Of a stretch of 64,000 bases of DNA, positions 11,640 through 23,499 are shown one piece after another (the first letter of the stretch is position 1; each line of letters opens with the position of its first letter). The DNA is from Hirundichthys speculiger (taxonomy: Eukaryota > Chordata > Actinopteri > Beloniformes > Exocoetidae). The notes under the pieces were generated by a model, which ran no database searches, was not told the DNA's origin, and was given only the letters and a program-made list of their open reading frames with translations. Where the stretch lies: assembly GCA_018398805.1 (NCBI GenBank), contig JAGFBZ010002341.1, positions 496,001 to 560,000 of the forward strand, in the 5' to 3' direction. A program made the position numbers and the translations under genes.

Positions 11640-12250
11640 ATGGCTACATGCAATGTGAGGACCATCTTCCATACATGCACTTGGAAATAAATGATCTCAT
11701 TATGTTTATTAACTACTAATTAGTGCACCTGGGTTTGTGGCTGCCAACTTTAATTACCTCCCAGAGGTCCCATAATTCTCTGTGAAATGCATGATGGGAT
11801 TCATCAAGTGCCAGCTTTAAGGGCTTTGCATGATTGTATAATATTCAAACTCATCTATCTGAGGAGTAAATTGAGGTTAAGGCCATCTCCTCAGTGTAAT
11901 CTTTAGAGGGTACTTCTGGCTTTACTGTGGCATTTCTTCTTGTTAGACTGGCTGATCAAATGGCAAAGCTTAAAGAAATTGATTGGTCCAATGTTTTCCA
12001 GCCAATTTCCTTGAAATTTCACTCATTTTCCTTTGATTTAATTAATTAAAAGAATCTTTTCAAGGGATGCCGATGCAGTTGGCTACTAATTAGAGGGTAA
12101 ATGTTGGTTGCAGTAATTGAGCTCCCATTCTATATTAGTATTTATGAGCTGGTGTAATATGGTTTATAAAGTGATGCCATAGAAAACTTATTTGCAGTTT
12201 GTTGTGACTTTCAACTTCCAAAAGATGAGATCTACGTTATAATTTTCCAT
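11640..12250. other. Candidate conserved non-coding element
   Basis: About 600 bases of AT-rich but complex sequence without simple repeats or transposon ends. It carries many homeodomain-type core words: CTAATTAG twice, TTTAATTACC, TTAATTAATTA, GTAATTGAG, plus TTTGCATGATTG resembling an octamer/POU word. Density of such words in unique DNA is typical of developmental enhancers in fish. Conservation itself cannot be seen from one sequence, so this is a guess based on texture. Confidence 0.25.
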
Positions 12251-13419
12251 AATAAGCGGAAAGGAAATGAATTTCTTTTGGTTCTTCAACATTTTTCACT
12301 TCTCATCTAAGTGGTTTCCCATGTTCTGGGGGTGAAGATTCAGGATTTTCTCCGAACGCAATGTCTCTTTTAGGTCGAGCAATGCTCTCGTCTTCTTGGT
12401 CATGAACTTCTTCCTGAGAATATTTTTTCACTGAACAATATTGTCTGTCCAGTGAAATGTATCGTGGAGTCCAAGAATTGTCCAAAGAGCATGACTCAGC
12501 TCCATAAAATGAGCTTTAGCATTGACCTGTGGGTATGCATGTGACAGATGAGGGGAAACTCCATGTAAAGCAGGTAATGTAGATATCCTGAACAGAAGAG
12601 AGAAAGGCTGTCTGAGAGAGAGGTAAAAGAAATCCACCTGTGCTGTTTCCTGCAATATCTTTTCTCTTTTGTGTGTTGGATAAACCACCACTAGGATAAG
12701 TGGGCATCCACAGCACCCCCTAGTGGTTGCATGATTGCTAAAGGGATTGTGCCTCCAATTCTCCACAAACTGCAATGTCATGGTTTGTTCTTTCCCACCT
12801 GCCAGTAATCAAGATGACAAACCTCACAGTCTCCTAATGGGCTCATCTGTGGGTAGTCAAATGTGTGCACCACGGATAGAAATGAGAGAGGCTTTAAAAA
12901 TGTGCGCCAACTTGGCTTGTACCATAAAGTGCTTTGGGTTGTCAGCAACACTGGACCATCTACCGTATAATATTGCTCCGACTCCCCTCTCGATGGGCTT
13001 TCACGTTTCATTTAAACTTCATGATTCATTTGACCTCCGTCTCAGTTAATGGTGTGGTTGTTAAATGACCCACATAACCGGTGGCATCTCCATGACCCTC
13101 AATGTGCTTAAATGCCTTGAATTCATCACTCGTAAGTTAGAAGTAAGTCATGGATGAGAGGTGAAACATTTTCAAGGACTGAGTGTAGCTGTTTTCTTCT
13201 TGGGACAGGTTGAATTGTACTTTTACCTGTTGTTGCATCAGAAGTTGTTGAGCTCTGTCAAACTGTTGTGGAGATCAACAAATAAAATACACTTGAGCGA
13301 ACTGGAGAACTTCATAGTCTCTGGCCTGTAATTGAAAATAATGCCACTAAATGAAGAGTTAAGCTTTCTCAGACTTTGAGAATTGTTGTTACTTGAATGA
13401 ACAATGTTTCCAATTACAG
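12251..13419. other. Non-coding stretch
   Basis: Several overlapping open frames of 60-117 codons occur on both strands between 12303 and 13049, none with a recognisable domain. No transposon ends are seen. Confidence 0.5.
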
Positions 13420-13761
13420 TGGCAAGAAATAAAAAGTATGTGCACCTCTAAGACCTAGCATTATGTCTTGAGGTCCTTTCACATAGTACTTTTATGAGGT
13501 CAGGGTGGTAGAAATGCTCCAAAAAGCGGTTTGTTTTTATGAAACCACACTACGGTGGACTCTTCTGAAGTGTAGTCATTGTTCTGCTGCATCACCCATC
13601 TTCTCGGTTTCAGCTGGCAGGCAGCCAACCTGATGAAATGTTGTATGACATATATTTTGGTAAACTTAGGAATTTGATCAACCAGTGATGGTGACAAGTT
13701 GTCCCGGCACTGAGGGAGCAAAGCAAACCCCAAACCATGACGCTGCCTCCATTATATTTCA

Positions 13762-14842
13762 TAGGGATACACGATAACTGTTTTTTAAAACTAATACTGA
13801 TAACCGATAACTTTCAGCTCCTAAAGGCTGATACCGATAATCAATAACATACACATATACCTAAGATCATTACATCAATACTATGAACAAAACCAAAAAA
13901 CAGTTTTGACTCTTTAAACAAACAGATAATTATTTTTTCCAACAAAAAACGATTGACAAGCCTCTCAAACATTTTCATAAAGCTATCAAACAAACCTATT
14001 TGATATCTCACATCAACATTAAATAAGGTTCATTACTGACTGATATAAAAAAAAAAGGCTCCTTGAACTGATGGAAATACATGCATCAGAATTACTAACT
14101 GAAAAAAACTGCATTCCAGAAGTTTGCAAAGAAGAAATATACATAGAAAATTAATGCACTTATACAAGTTAGAATCAAAAATTTTTATGTAAACTAAAAA
14201 AGTGTGTTCCTCAATAACAAGAAAGAAGAATGCACAGTGCATAATGGAACTGACACAAGTTAGACTTGTCGATGCTAGGTTTGACTTATTAAAGCTTGTG
14301 CTAATTTTCCCTCCTCCGTGGAATTTGCTTGTTGCATTTGTCACAAATAACCAGCAAACTATCTTCTTCTGAAACTTTAACGAAGTTCCATACAATCAAC
14401 GCCATGTTCTGTTTTTATCAGCACGCTGTGTTGCAGGCTGCATTCAAGGTGTAGCGTAATTTCCCACGTTCCCTCTTTTGCTAGTCGTTCTTTGTCTTTT
14501 CTATTTTTTTCTATTTTTTTTTTTTTTTATAGGTAGTAGTCAGCAACTACCAAAATGATGACAGAGTTAACAAGTTGTTTTCTGGGGGGGGGGGGGGGGG
14601 GGGGGGGGGGTGGGGGGGGGGGGTGGGGGGGGGGGGGGGGGGGATTCTTGATTTTCCTTATTGAGTAATCGTTTTTCTGATCATGCGGACGTCACTTAAA
14701 CACAACATTCACTGCCTGTTATTCGGGTTTCAGTGGAAGCAAGGCACTGCTGTGTTGACAAATATACATATGTTATCAGGCTATTTGTCATGATATGGGA
14801 CTTATCGGAATGACGTCATAATTTCCTGTTATCGGCCCGATA
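13762..14842. mobile_element. hAT element inserted in the Tc1-like relic
   Basis: Perfect 8-bp target duplications atatttca lie at 13754-13761 and 14843-14850. Removing the element plus one duplication rejoins the Tc1-like sequence across a plausible uninterrupted phrase. The left end is tagggatacacgataac; the right end reads ttatcggcccgata, an imperfect inverted repeat. CGATAA words line both ends. There is no recognisable transposase. An unusual G tract is inside at 14584-14643. Confidence 0.9.
14584..14643. repeat. 60-nt G tract with two T interruptions
   Basis: Positions 14584-14643 are G except for T at 14611 and 14624. It lies inside the hAT element at 13762-14842. Such a tract can form G-quadruplexes and is prone to length error in both replication and sequencing. 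Confidence 0.95.
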
Positions 14843-15340
14843 ATATTTCACCACTGGGATGGTGTTTTAATGCTGGTAACCTGTATCCTCTTTCATGCCA
14901 TTCATAGTGCTTAAATTTCTGTCCACTTAATGTTTTCCCAGTAGCATTTTTGTCAAGGTTACCACAGCTTCTTCTGTGGTGGTCCACTTCTGTTCAATAT
15001 CCTGCATGGTTTTAGCCTCATTTGTGTGTTAGCTACTTGAGTCATACTGGCTCACACTTCTAGAAGTGTAGCATCAGTTCTAAACTGCTTCCATTTATAG
15101 ACAGTTTGTCTATAAATGGCTGAGCACTTCAACATTACTTTGTCTCACTTTCCAGCCTCATGCAGATCTGCTACTTTTGATTGTATGCCTTCATTCTCCT
15201 TGTTTTTCTTTTTTGAGGCGTGGTTCCTTTTAGAAGATTCTGCTCATGAACTTAAAACTTTAAAATGTTTGTGTCCTTGATCAAAGTAAATCAAAGCCAC
15301 ACCTTCACACTCGCTTGAGGATCAGACTGCAGTTGGCAAA

Positions 15341-18300
15341 CTAATTCAGAAAACCAAGAGGTTCTCATGGTTCTACTTTACACTGATTCAAAGACTTGGT
15401 CCATTCTGATGCAGCGGATCAGAATGAACTCTAAGAATGAACTGCCCCTCACAATTTATCAAAAGTAAATACTGCATGTGTATATGGCTGAGAAGCTTAT
15501 TCTGGCTTACATTTCTAGTCCTCAAGATTACTCCAACGCTCTACACACTGGCCAACAAAAAGCAGCTATTACACGACTAAAACCCTAGCAGATTGCTGCA
15601 AAGGTTTTAACAAAAAGTTGCATAACTCCTGCTTTTGTAACTTTCTTCTGCATTTTTTTTCCCATCACAGATCATCTCGAAGTTCTTAAGGAACTAAATG
15701 ACAAATACAATAATGGAGATGTGTTGTTATTTGATCTCATTCAGACATCAGAAGCCTGAAAGGATGCTGGTTTATTCTAGTTATTCTCTCAAAATAGGAA
15801 GGTGTGTTTTAAAATCTTGAATTGACTTGGATAGTTTTAATACAAAACCTAGAACAAGTCTTTGATATTGCCAATTGTGTTATCCGACCTAAAAAAAACC
15901 TTTGTCAGTTATTTTGCGGGGATAATTTTAGTCTAAATGGCTGCATCCATTATCTTTGTGAAAATTCTTCCTCATGAGATGGGTCTGGTACCCCTTCCAT
16001 TTACAGCCGTTTTTACCAGTAGAGAACGTACCAAGCCAATCACAGCTGGGCAGGGGCGGGCTCTATGCAATGATTCATACAGGAGGATCCAAATGCCAGT
16101 GCTCATATCAACCAAGACGGCTCCAGAATTGCTAATACCATCTGGGATCAGCAAGTCATTGACTGGTGTTACGCCTCCACTGCATGCCGTTTTTGGATGA
16201 TTTTTTTATTGATATTTGCCCAGTTGCTCATTTTCTGATTGGTTGTAAGTCTGTCCAATAGTATGAAGAGGCAGTTTCTTCTATGTGATTTGTGAAACAA
16301 AGCTTCCAGCCGAATGTCAACCAGTGTGTGTTGAATATAATGAGGAAGTTTTCTAAGAGATTAACTGACCAATTCAGCGGACTATGAAGCAATTGTGGTC
16401 AAATTTATCTTCAAAGTAACATCGTAGTGCTAGAATCAATGTTCTTATGGCTGTGATATGCATTACTGTAGAAAGACGTTGATCTTAATGTTCTGTCTGG
16501 TAAAAGAGAGGTTAAATAATTTGACTGAACAGTTATTAATTTGTTTTATAGATATTGAAAAAAATATATATACCAGTGTGCTAGTTTGATATTGCTAAAG
16601 ATTTGTTTTTTATGATCCTTTACATTCATTACGACTGGATTGAAGGAAATAACTAGTTTCTGATACTGAAACATTTCCACTGTGAGCTGATGTCTGAAAC
16701 GAACCAAGTTTCCTCATTCTGACCAAAACTTCTGTCGTCTTTTTTTATATGAATAAATATCCACTTTAAATACACATTGTGACTTATTAACAAATGGAAG
16801 AATTTAACTTTTGAATTTTGAAAGGGAAACGCAAAAGATTTTGTCTGAATTTTATCCCTAAAGAGGGGAAAAAAATGTTTATAATCTCAGAAACTTTGGA
16901 AGCTTTGAGTGCTTTAAAGTGTTGCTGTGAATTAAACAGAATTGTTAGCCTACTTTAGCATTTGAAGCCTTTCCGACCGACAAAAGACAGAGCTTCTAAG
17001 CTTTTATTTTTTTCAGAGCAAATTGGATGGTTTTGGATTATATTTACCCATCTCCTCCATTCTTGAAGATAAAATGGTTATTTTCCTCAGAGTCCAAAAG
17101 CTGACCCGAGTTGAGGTTAAGACTTCTGAAGATGCACAGATCAGTTGAAAGTCTGAGTCATGAGATTAACACACCGAGAGACACAAAAGGCAGGAGCTTG
17201 TTCATCCCTGGAGCTTCTTTACACTTTATTGATTTCTTCTCTCTTGTTTCTCTGCTCAAGTGCGGTGCATGTAGTCTTGCAGAGGGCAGATAAGGCTGAA
17301 CACCTGAAGTGTTAATCTGTGACGTCTTGGCGGTTTTCGTGGCCAACGCTCCATTTTATGAGGAATTACTGGGAAGAAACGGTCCAACGTTCAGACGGAA
17401 TATTTTAAGGAAATGCGTTTGAAAAGTTAGATTTATTTAATGTATTTAAATCCATTAAATCAGCTGCAGATTAGTTTCCCAGACCTTATGGAACCAACTT
17501 TTCTGCCTTTTATGTATTTTCTGTCGGTGAAGGACTTCAAGGATGCCTCTGCTGGAACAAAACAACCCTGTTGAGCCAATTTTAGATAAGACATTGATGT
17601 ACCTGTAGACCTGAAGGAGCTCTAGGTGAGATGTTCGAAGCTGCAAACAGACTGAGGGCTGTTGAATCCTCGGGGATCGCATTTGATTACAATTCCTGAC
17701 GTTAAGATTTGTTTCAAAAAGGATTCTTTGATTTAATATGACCCTCAATGACAGAAATGAGACCAGCCATTCTCTATGGTCTATTGGAAGGTGTCGAACC
17801 AAGACACAGGAATCAGCTCTCTGCAAAATATGAATATGTAGTTTACCTTTGGTGGTTGTTGTTAATATTATTATTATTGTTGTTGTTGTTGTTATTGTTA
17901 TAATGGTAGTAATAGTAGTAGATGGGTTCGATCTAGTGTTGGGGGATAATTCTGACTTCTAGTATTATTAATGTAGATATTTTTCCACTCTAGTTGCAGT
18001 TTAATTTATTCTGTTTCATTATTTATTAATACATTTTTCAGCCCTACCAGATTTATCCTGTTCAGATATAATAACTTATTTGTAGGGTTGGATAATCTTT
18101 TTTTTCCCCACAGTTTTTGGACTTATATTAAAAAAAAAAAAGCAATTTGAAAACTTGAGTTGCTGGAGGGAAAAAAACAAAACAAAACACTGTCTTGGTG
18201 CAAAAGATGGTGTTCAATACTGATTGAACCGATAATAGAAATGCTGTTGGCTTTGCTGATGCTAATCTTGGTCACTACAAGCATGAACACACCTCTGACT

Positions 18301-19062
18301 CTCTCTTTTCCAACTGTCTCCTGTCCATACGGTCCGTCTTATAATGCAATTTAGCCTGAGTACTTCTGGCAGCTTTTCTACGAATTTACAACCCCTTTGT
18401 GGTTGTCATTTCACAAACCTTAATTCTTAAACCCTTTTGTGATCACTGATATGTTCTGGAAAGTTTAAACGAGAAACCTGTCATCGTTACTGCCATGGTT
18501 GAAACGCAGTGGGTAAATCGACATGAGCACATCCCGAGTAGGAGCAGAGTAGTGGAGAAGACCACATGTCTGATGATGATTAGGAGGGGGGTTAGTGACA
18601 TTTGATCCACATTACAGTACTGCCAGACTGACTGATCCTGTGTTGCTCCATCTGTTTGTTAATCCATTATAAGTGGGTATTAAACTACTCAGTTTATACA
18701 CAACTGCTAAAAACTGTGGGTGGCTCTTGGGCTGCCCTTTTAGCCCTGGTGTTGTATTTATTCATCAGAAATAAATCCTCCCTTTCACTAATGAGAGCCA
18801 ATTCATACCAAAAAACCTTAAATCAACATTCAGAATCTGACTGACCTCTAAAGCTTTAAGCATCACTGTCTCTGAAATAAATTAATTGATATACATTGAG
18901 ATTTCAGAGCTATGGTTTTATCAGACAGACAATGGTTTGGTCTGCAGTGAATTGTCAGCATCGCAGAAGAATTATAGCCCCTACTGAACTATCAGACAAA
19001 CGGCAGCGGATAAGCTCATCCCCTCAGAGGGATGTTGAATCGCTTCCTTTCCAAGAAGCAAT
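15341..19062. other. Long non-coding stretch
   Basis: No gene is recognised in 3.7 kb. An 87-codon frame at 15937-16200 has no domain. AT-rich unique sequence predominates, with a trinucleotide tract near 17855-17925 and A/T runs near 18100-18140. No terminal inverted repeats or transposase phrases were seen. Confidence 0.5.
17855..17925. repeat. Imperfect trinucleotide microsatellite
   Basis: Runs of (ATT), (GTT) and (AGT) units follow one another with interruptions. Confidence 0.85.
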
Positions 19063-19665
19063 TTGATGGCAATGGTTTCAACTAGGATAGTGGCTAATAC
19101 AACCATTAATGGACATAGCTCTGGATGTGTAAACTGTGATCAAGCTTACCGACTATTGCAGAACATCATCACTGACTTGGAAGTGAAGCTCTGGGCTAAA
19201 CATGACCAGCTTAAAGGCTTCACATCAGTTGCTTTAACTCAGTCCAATCAGATCTCCTTCATGCAGGCCTCCAGGATGGCCCACCTGCCATGTCATCCTC
19301 CTCCCGGTTGTCCCAGTTTCCACTCTCTCATGACTCTTACATGGTCTACGGACAATAACATTGGAGCCAAGACGCATGCTTGTGAAGAAAGGCTGAAGGT
19401 CGTGGTAGAGACCCAACATGGAGAGTCTAAGCTGGAAGGCCTGGAGTCCAGCTTCATCACTGCTGTTCCAACCCCGAGGCCGTCTCAGCCTGCTACCGGC
19501 TGTTCCCCTCTGGGGGTAAGACCCGAGGCACCTGCCATCACCTTCACGCCAAATCGGGGCAGCCCTTACCCAAAAACATCCTGGGCTGAGGTAGTCCATG
19601 GTGTTAAGAAGCACCAAAATGTTGTGGTTGTGCAGCCTTCCTTAGTAAGTCTCAAATGGCTTTAA
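19063..19665 (+). CDS. Uncertain 200-codon ORF, possibly retrotransposon ORF1
   Basis: This is the longest open frame in the window. Near its N-terminus it has a C-x2-C pair (CVNCDQAY, about residues 22-29) and then a helical-looking LLQNIITDLEVKLW stretch. Towards the C-terminus is SWAEVVHG (about residues 171-178), which resembles the TWAEVV-type phrase at the end of the coiled-coil region of some LINE ORF1 proteins. The middle is proline- and serine-rich. No RRM or zinc knuckle can be confirmed. The ATG is the first of the frame; no Kozak or splice support was judged decisive. It could equally be a host exon relic or chance. A minus-strand ORF follows at 19718. Confidence 0.3.
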   Translation: MMAMVSTRIVANTTINGHSSGCVNCDQAYRLLQNIITDLEVKLWAKHDQLKGFTSVALTQSNQISFMQASRMAHLPCHPPPGCPSFHSLMTLTWSTDNNIGAKTHACEERLKVVVETQHGESKLEGLESSFITAVPTPRPSQPATGCSPLGVRPEAPAITFTPNRGSPYPKTSWAEVVHGVKKHQNVVVVQPSLVSLKWL

Positions 19666-19717
19666 ACCTCTTCTGGATGAAGCTCACAGCTTCCAGTCCG
19701 AGTCTGGAGAAATCCCA

Positions 19718-19975
19718 CTAACGTCGGCCCTGACAAAAAACCACTACATTTGATAATAATCCATAGCCAAGCCCGGACAGCCAGAACGGTACCAAATGAA
19801 CTCCTTTAGCATCAAAGTCCTCTTCCTCCTCCCGTCGCTGCAGGCTGCTGAAGGAGGCGGCGCTCCGAAGGCACGCCACATTCAGCCCTCGATAGCACTG
19901 CTCCTTATAAGAAGAAAACTCCTGCTTGATGCACTCCATGGTATTACCTGCATCTTGGAACCCTGAAATAAACAC
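19718..19975 (-). CDS. Uncertain 85-codon ORF, unidentified
   Basis: The peptide is compositionally protein-like: MECIKQEF, a cysteine-containing YKEQCYRG segment, then an acidic LQRREEEEDFDAK stretch. The second ATG (19939-19937) is the more plausible start for this part. The nucleotide sequence of this part is more GC-rich than its surroundings. I do not recognise the product. It converges on the ORF at 19063-19665 and ends about 50 bases from it. It could be a pseudogene fragment, an exon or chance. Confidence 0.2.
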   Translation of the reverse strand: MFISGFQDAGNTMECIKQEFSSYKEQCYRGLNVACLRSAASFSSLQRREEEEDFDAKGVHLVPFWLSGLGYGLLSNVVVFCQGRR

Positions 19976-20124
19976 TGAGAAAATTGGAAAGGAAATGGTA
20001 TTCTGTCAAATCTGAAGACTGTTATTCAGCTTGTAAACACAGTTTTAGTTGTCACAAAAAAAGCCTTACGCAGAGCCAGAACTACATACTACAACTAATG
20101 GAGGTGTAGTAATATACTTATAGT

Positions 20125-20748
20125 TAGTGCTGGGCAATATGGAAAAAATCATATATCACGATATGGACTATTTTATATCACGATAATGATATCTATCACG
20201 ATATACCATAATAAAGTATGTTTTCAGTTATTCTCTGAAAAGTTTGACAAAAATTTCATTGCTTACTTTTCAACTTTATTTTGAAAGGACATTTAGCTGA
20301 GTTGTCAAAAAAGTGCAGCAAAAACAGATAGGTACAGAGGCACAGTAGCTTTCACATTTTTTTTTTAAAGTGCACAACAGTTTCTGAGAGGAAAAACACA
20401 TTTTTGCACTGAAGTTCAGCTTTAAAAAATAAACACAAATTATTTTTCAACTTTCTGAAATCTGTAACCTTGTTTGCAAACCAATATAAAGTGTCTAAAG
20501 TAAACATCAGGGTTGAAGAGAACTCTATTTAAGGCATTAACCATGAATAAAAGTGCAAACATAAAAGGCTACTTTGTAGAAGTAGATATGATTCTATCAA
20601 ATTTATCGTTGCAGGTTATTTAATTACATATTTGCTGTAATAATTGATAAAATTAGGTTAGAAACGATAGAAACGATAGAAGAGAAATGGCACGATATAC
20701 ACTTTTCTATTGTCCCCACGATATGTATCGTCATATTGCCCAGCACTA
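20125..20748. mobile_element. Non-autonomous hAT element with perfect duplications
   Basis: Terminal inverted repeats of 17 nt match perfectly (tagtgctgggcaatatg and its complement). The 8-bp target duplications cttatagt at 20117-20124 and 20749-20756 are identical. The subterminal regions carry TATATCACGATATGG-like words. Length is 624 bp and no transposase is encoded, so it must have moved with an enzyme supplied elsewhere. Confidence 0.95.
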
Positions 20749-20804
20749 CTTATAGTTGTATTAATATATTTCACTATCAACTGGTTTTGTAACACAGTTG
20801 TGTA

Positions 20805-22140
20805 AGTTAGCTGTTGTGAAACCACTTCTCAAGGGTCCAGTCTTGATCCCAATGATGTAGCCAATTTCTAGATCCATTTCTCACCTTCCTTTTATGTCCA
20901 CGATACTTAAGTTAAAAAGAACTTGAATAATAATGTTAATAAAAACAATGAAAAAGTTGCCCTAAACAAGTAATTGATCTTATGCAGGAAACAGTTTACG
21001 TGATGAGTTTTAGGATTCATCTTAGCACTGAAACTGCATTAATTAAAGTTACAAATGACCTCCTCATTGCCTCTGATGGTGGTCTTCTCTTCTCTCTCTG
21101 CTTTTTCTGTTGGACCTCAGTGCAGCTTTTAAAACCATTGACAACAATATTTTATTACGTAGATTTGACCTCTTTATTGGGATCAAGGGTTCTGCTTTTG
21201 GTTGGTTTAGGTCATATTTATCAAGCAATTTAGTCCATCTATGTAAATGGTGTGGCCTCTATACATTCCAGAGTTGGCTACGGTGTCCCACAGGGTTCTG
21301 AACTTGGACCAATTTTGTTCACACTTTACATACTTCTTTTAGGTAACAACAAGAGAAATCATTACATTGATTTACATTGTTGACTATTGCTGATGACACC
21401 CACCATAATATCTATGAAGCCCCATCACATTAATACATTTCTGAAGATACAGGTCTGTCTAAGAGAGATTAGTGTGGATGACCCATTATTTTCTGCTGCT
21501 AAATTCTAGCAAAAGTGAAATAATGTTTATCCCAGAGCAATTCAGAAATTCAATACCCAGTAATTTAATTTCTTTTGAAGGTGTCAGTTTCACTTCTAGC
21601 AGTACTGTGAGAAACCTTGGAGTCATCTTTGACCATAATTTGTAATTTAAACCATGTCAAACAGGTCACTGGAGTGGCTCTCCAACGCTGTAATATCTCA
21701 AAAATCCGCAGCATCCTTTCCCATTGCTGATGTCCAAATAATTCTATTAAAATGCTTCAGTTGATCCAAAATGCAGCTGCCAGAGTTTTTGACCGGTTCT
21801 GTCAAGAGAAATCACATCTCCCCTGTTTTAACTTCACTTCACTGGTTACCTGTTCAGTTTCGAATTAAAGTCAAAATTCTGCTTATGACACGTAAGGCCC
21901 TATCTTATTTTAAAGACCTTGATTTTTCCACATCAACCCCCCCAGAGCACTTCAGTCTCAGTCTGCTGGTTTCCTAACAGTTTTCAGGGTGTCCAAGTCC
22001 AAAATGGGGGGCAGAGCTTTTAGTTTTCAAGGTCTTCTCCTGTGGAACCAGCTGCTGGTCTGGATACGAAACACTGACTCTGTCATGTCTTTTAAGCCTA
22101 AACTTAAGACCTTCCTGTTTCAAACAGCCTATGTTTGATA
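20805..22140 (+). mobile_element. L2/CR1-clade LINE reverse transcriptase relic
   Basis: Plus-strand frames together give the order of an L2-type ORF2: an AVVKPLL phrase near 20811, then LLIASDGGLL, then motif A as DLSAAFKTID (21110-21301 frame), GSAFGWFRSYL, a GVPQGS-equivalent, an ADDT word near 21391 for the catalytic Asp pair, VRNLGVIFD near 21610, QNAAARV, HISPVLTSLHWLPV near 21800 and a closing MGGRAFSFQ...LLWN block near 22003-22045. Stops and frameshifts break it throughout, so it is dead. The 5' endonuclease half is missing. It abuts the Tigger relic downstream. Confidence 0.85.
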
Positions 22141-22220
22141 TTTTTTATTTTATTTCTTTTAAAATATACTAATTCATACTATTTTTACTGCACTTGTTTG
22201 TTTGTACTCTTATGCATGTA

Positions 22221-23274
22221 GGGGAGACCGGGGACAGTTGTAACACAGGGATGGTTGTAACACTCTCAGTTTGACCAATCAGGAAGGAGCTGTGTTGATG
22301 TCATCAATATAGTGCATGCCCACTTCCAAAGTGAGCTCACAGGTGAAGCTGCATGTCCCTAGGGTAAAAGCTCTCTGTTTTGGAGAAGAAAAACAATTTT
22401 TCAGGTAAGAAAGTAAGAATTTTCACCATGAATATTTTTTGCATAGTGTCCATTGTGTTGCAGATACAGTTGTTTCACTTATATAAGTGCAATTAGTAGT
22501 TTCTCTAGTTTAATTTGACGTGTTGTATTAGTGCTAGCTTTGAAGCTAAATGCTAAAAATGGTTAGCTTTTTAATGGCTCCCTGGGTTGGGGATGGTTGT
22601 AACAGTTCTTAAAAAGTGTCAGTAGCATGTGCTGTAAATGCATTGGGAAATGCCATCCCTCCGACTTTTGTCTTCCCACACTAAAGGTACCAAGAGCATT
22701 TCTTAGCTGGTGGACCACCGGGCAGTGTTGGATGTGGCAACGCCTCTGGATGGATGCTGGAGGAGGAGTTTCTTGTTTTCTTGAAACATTTTGTGAAGCA
22801 TACAAAGGTCACTCCTCAAAGGAAAATTTTTGCTATTGTTAGATAACCACAGCTCACACATAACCGTGCAGGCAGTAAACTACTCAAAGAAAATGGCATT
22901 ATCCTTCTTACATTTCCACCACACTGTAGTCACAAATTGCAACCCCTGGATCGTAGTGTGTATGGTCCCTTTAAAAAAATGATCAACACATGGTTAATAG
23001 GTTAAAAAAGGGTTTGTTGATTGTTCCATAGATCTCTTATTTATTTGTGTGTTTATACATTGATTTTTTTTATAGTATTTGTTTTTATTGTATTTAACTT
23101 GCACATTTTAGTTATTTTTATCGTTATTTTTGTATTCTTAGATGTATATTGTTCTTTCTTTATAATTCATTAAAGTTCTTGCATATAATTATTAGTGTGG
23201 ATCTTTTTCAAGTATAGCAATTTAAGTGTTACAACCATCCGCCAGTAGTGTTACAATTTACCCCAGTACCGGGG
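22221..23274 (+). mobile_element. Tigger/pogo-like DNA transposon relic
   Basis: The left end has gaccggggacagttgtaac and the right end near 23250-23274 has gttacaatttacccc, roughly complementary; TGTTACAA/TTGTAACA words recur at both ends. TA lies just outside each proposed end (22219-22220 and 23275-23276), as expected for this superfamily, but the outermost bases do not pair cleanly, so ends are approximate. The interior carries part of a DDE_1-type transposase (22640-22998). The N-terminal DNA-binding part is not seen. Confidence 0.7.
22640..22998 (+). pseudogene. Tigger/pogo transposase catalytic-domain fragment
   Basis: One plus frame reads IPPTFVFP, then GGPPGSVGCGNASGWM, VFLKHFVKHTK, then after disruption ENGIILLTFPPHCSHKLQPLD and RSVYGPFKK. 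These are the conserved middle and C-terminal blocks of DDE_1 (pogo/Tigger/jerky) transposases. The DNHSSH block holding the second catalytic Asp is present but in the +1 frame, near 22840, so two compensating indels bracket it. A further stop lies just after FVFP. The protein is not functional. Confidence 0.9.
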
Positions 23275-23499
23275 TAGGTTGTAACAACCTACCACTTTGT
23301 ATTTGAGAATAATTTACTTAAACTGTGATGGTGTATTAAAAGTACAAGTGCATATATTATATAGCAGACAAATATGGGTCACAAATCTGAGATCTCCAGC
23401 ACAAACAACAACTGAGTTTCACTTGCTCAAACAAAGTTCATTGTCATCATCTGTCACTTTGTCACTTTGACTCCACTCATGCTTTAAAATTGGTATGAG

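Larger units (their letters stand above)
13420..15340 (-). mobile_element. Tc1-like transposon relic, split by a hAT insertion
   Basis: The left end has cagtggcaagaaataaaaag, a form I associate with fish Tc1-like ends. The minus strand then carries phrases of a Tc1-type transposase gene: 'ccaaaccatgacgctgcc' and, beyond the insertion, 'gggatggtgtttt', which belong to the region encoding the glycine-rich GGGSVMVW-type block. The reading frame is destroyed by stops and indels. The right boundary is uncertain. The hAT element at 13762-14842 divides it. Confidence 0.6.

Noticed and set aside
15091..15119. 12-nt inverted repeat as a regulatory hairpin
   Set aside because: It falls within the decayed Tc1-like relic and is short enough to be chance.
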